Assembly: GCA_027490195.1 (NCBI GenBank)
Contig: JAIXYN010000060.1
Span: 1-64,000, forward strand
Reading direction: 5' to 3'
Length of the DNA: 64,000 bases
Source of the DNA: Verrucomicrobiaceae bacterium
GTDB taxonomy: Bacteria > Verrucomicrobiota > Verrucomicrobiia > Verrucomicrobiales > Verrucomicrobiaceae
Below are positions 63,718 to 64,000 of this stretch, in pieces (position 1 is the stretch's first letter; each line of letters starts with the position of its first letter). A program made the translations under genes and the position numbers. The notes beneath the pieces were generated by a model. It saw only the letters and a list, made by a program, of their open reading frames with translations. It did no database searches and was not told the origin of the DNA.

Positions 63718-64000
63718 ATGGACCCGCTCATCGAACTGCTCCGCAATAACTCCAACCGCAGCCCCAAAGAGATCGCTCTTGCATTGGGCGTTGCCGAATC
63801 CGAAATCGCCGCCCGCATTGCTGCGGCGGAGGCGGATGGCACGATCCTGGGGTACAGCGCGGTGGTGGACCGTCTCAAGGCGGGGGATCGCCGTGTGACG
63901 GCGCTGATCGAGGTGCGCATCTCGCCAGAGCGTGATGGCGGCTTTGACCGTCTGGCACGCCGGATCTCGAAATTTGACCAGGTGCGCGACTGCTTTCTCA
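63718..64000 (+). CDS. Lrp/AsnC-family regulator, cut by the window end
   Basis: First 94 residues of a small regulator. A winged helix begins it ('MDPLIELLRNNSNRSPKEIA', 'LALGVAESEIAARIAAAEAD'), then 'GTILGYSAVVD', the connector of Lrp/AsnC proteins, and the start of the RAM effector domain ('RRVTALIEVRISPERDGGFD', 'RLARRISKFDQVRDCFL'). Related Verrucomicrobia proteins of this type regulate amino-acid genes; target unknown. It is divergent from the nucleotidyltransferase gene by 79 bases. The 3' part lies beyond the window. Confidence 0.8.
   Translation, partial: MDPLIELLRNNSNRSPKEIALALGVAESEIAARIAAAEADGTILGYSAVVDRLKAGDRRVTALIEVRISPERDGGFDRLARRISKFDQVRDCFL

Overview
The window reads as chromosome of a Verrucomicrobiota bacterium, probably Prosthecobacter-like Verrucomicrobiales. 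This is inferred from the gene mix: DUF1592/DUF1552 paired proteins with c-type heme motifs, DUF1080 hydrolase, sulfatase, pre-peptidase C-terminal (PPC) domain protein, Tat-exported Gfo/Idh/MocA oxidoreductase, a PPIase with an N-terminal anchor, and a SET-domain protein. It is coding-dense. I see no rRNA, tRNA, CRISPR array or complete insertion sequence.

Layout. 0-5.6 kb: PpiD-like chaperone plus TPR protein (minus), SET-domain protein with a lysine-rich tail (plus), then a minus-strand run of Ser/Thr kinase, export-type lipoprotein, DoxX and RuvC. 5.6-13.6 kb: OppF-type ATPase and RodA, a Tat oxidoreductase, YggS plus an S4 protein, a patch of poorly recognised small genes (10.2-11.8 kb), and a sulfatase. 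14.0-19.0 kb: a complete TetR-controlled tripartite exporter (FtsX/DevC permease, ATPase, HlyD adaptor, NodT outer-membrane lipoprotein) with two copies of a palindromic operator. 19.1-30.9 kb: secreted and sugar-related enzymes (a frameshifted FAD oxidoreductase, PPC protein, TraB/GumN-like protein, dienelactone hydrolase, DUF1080, ribulokinase, PQQ-type propeller, gluconolactonase-like). 31.0-33.2 kb: dipeptide epimerase plus M20 peptidase, a likely murein-peptide salvage pair.

33.3-45.2 kb holds one long minus-strand type II secretion operon in the order gspE-F-G-H-I-J-K-L-M, a GspC-like gene, then gspD. Its GspD and GspJ carry unusual glycine/proline-rich segments. This machine could export the many signal-peptide enzymes encoded around it. 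45.3-50.4 kb: L,D-transpeptidase, IspH, YbgC-type thioesterase and topoisomerase III. A 328-base gap at 50.4-50.7 kb holds a run of hairpins ending in a terminator-like structure and may encode a small RNA. 50.7-53.1 kb: UDP-glucose dehydrogenase and UDP-glucuronate decarboxylase, giving UDP-xylose.

53.1-54.3 kb is a decayed stretch with an 11-base tandem repeat, pieces resembling an O-antigen ligase, and a small membrane-protein gene broken in a run of six Gs. 54.3-64 kb: cold-shock/DUF1294 fusion, glucuronate isomerase, a HExxH lipoprotein coupled to a subclass B3-like metallo-beta-lactamase, a DUF1592-type heme protein plus DUF1552, a CCA-adding/poly(A) polymerase family enzyme, and the start of an Lrp/AsnC regulator.
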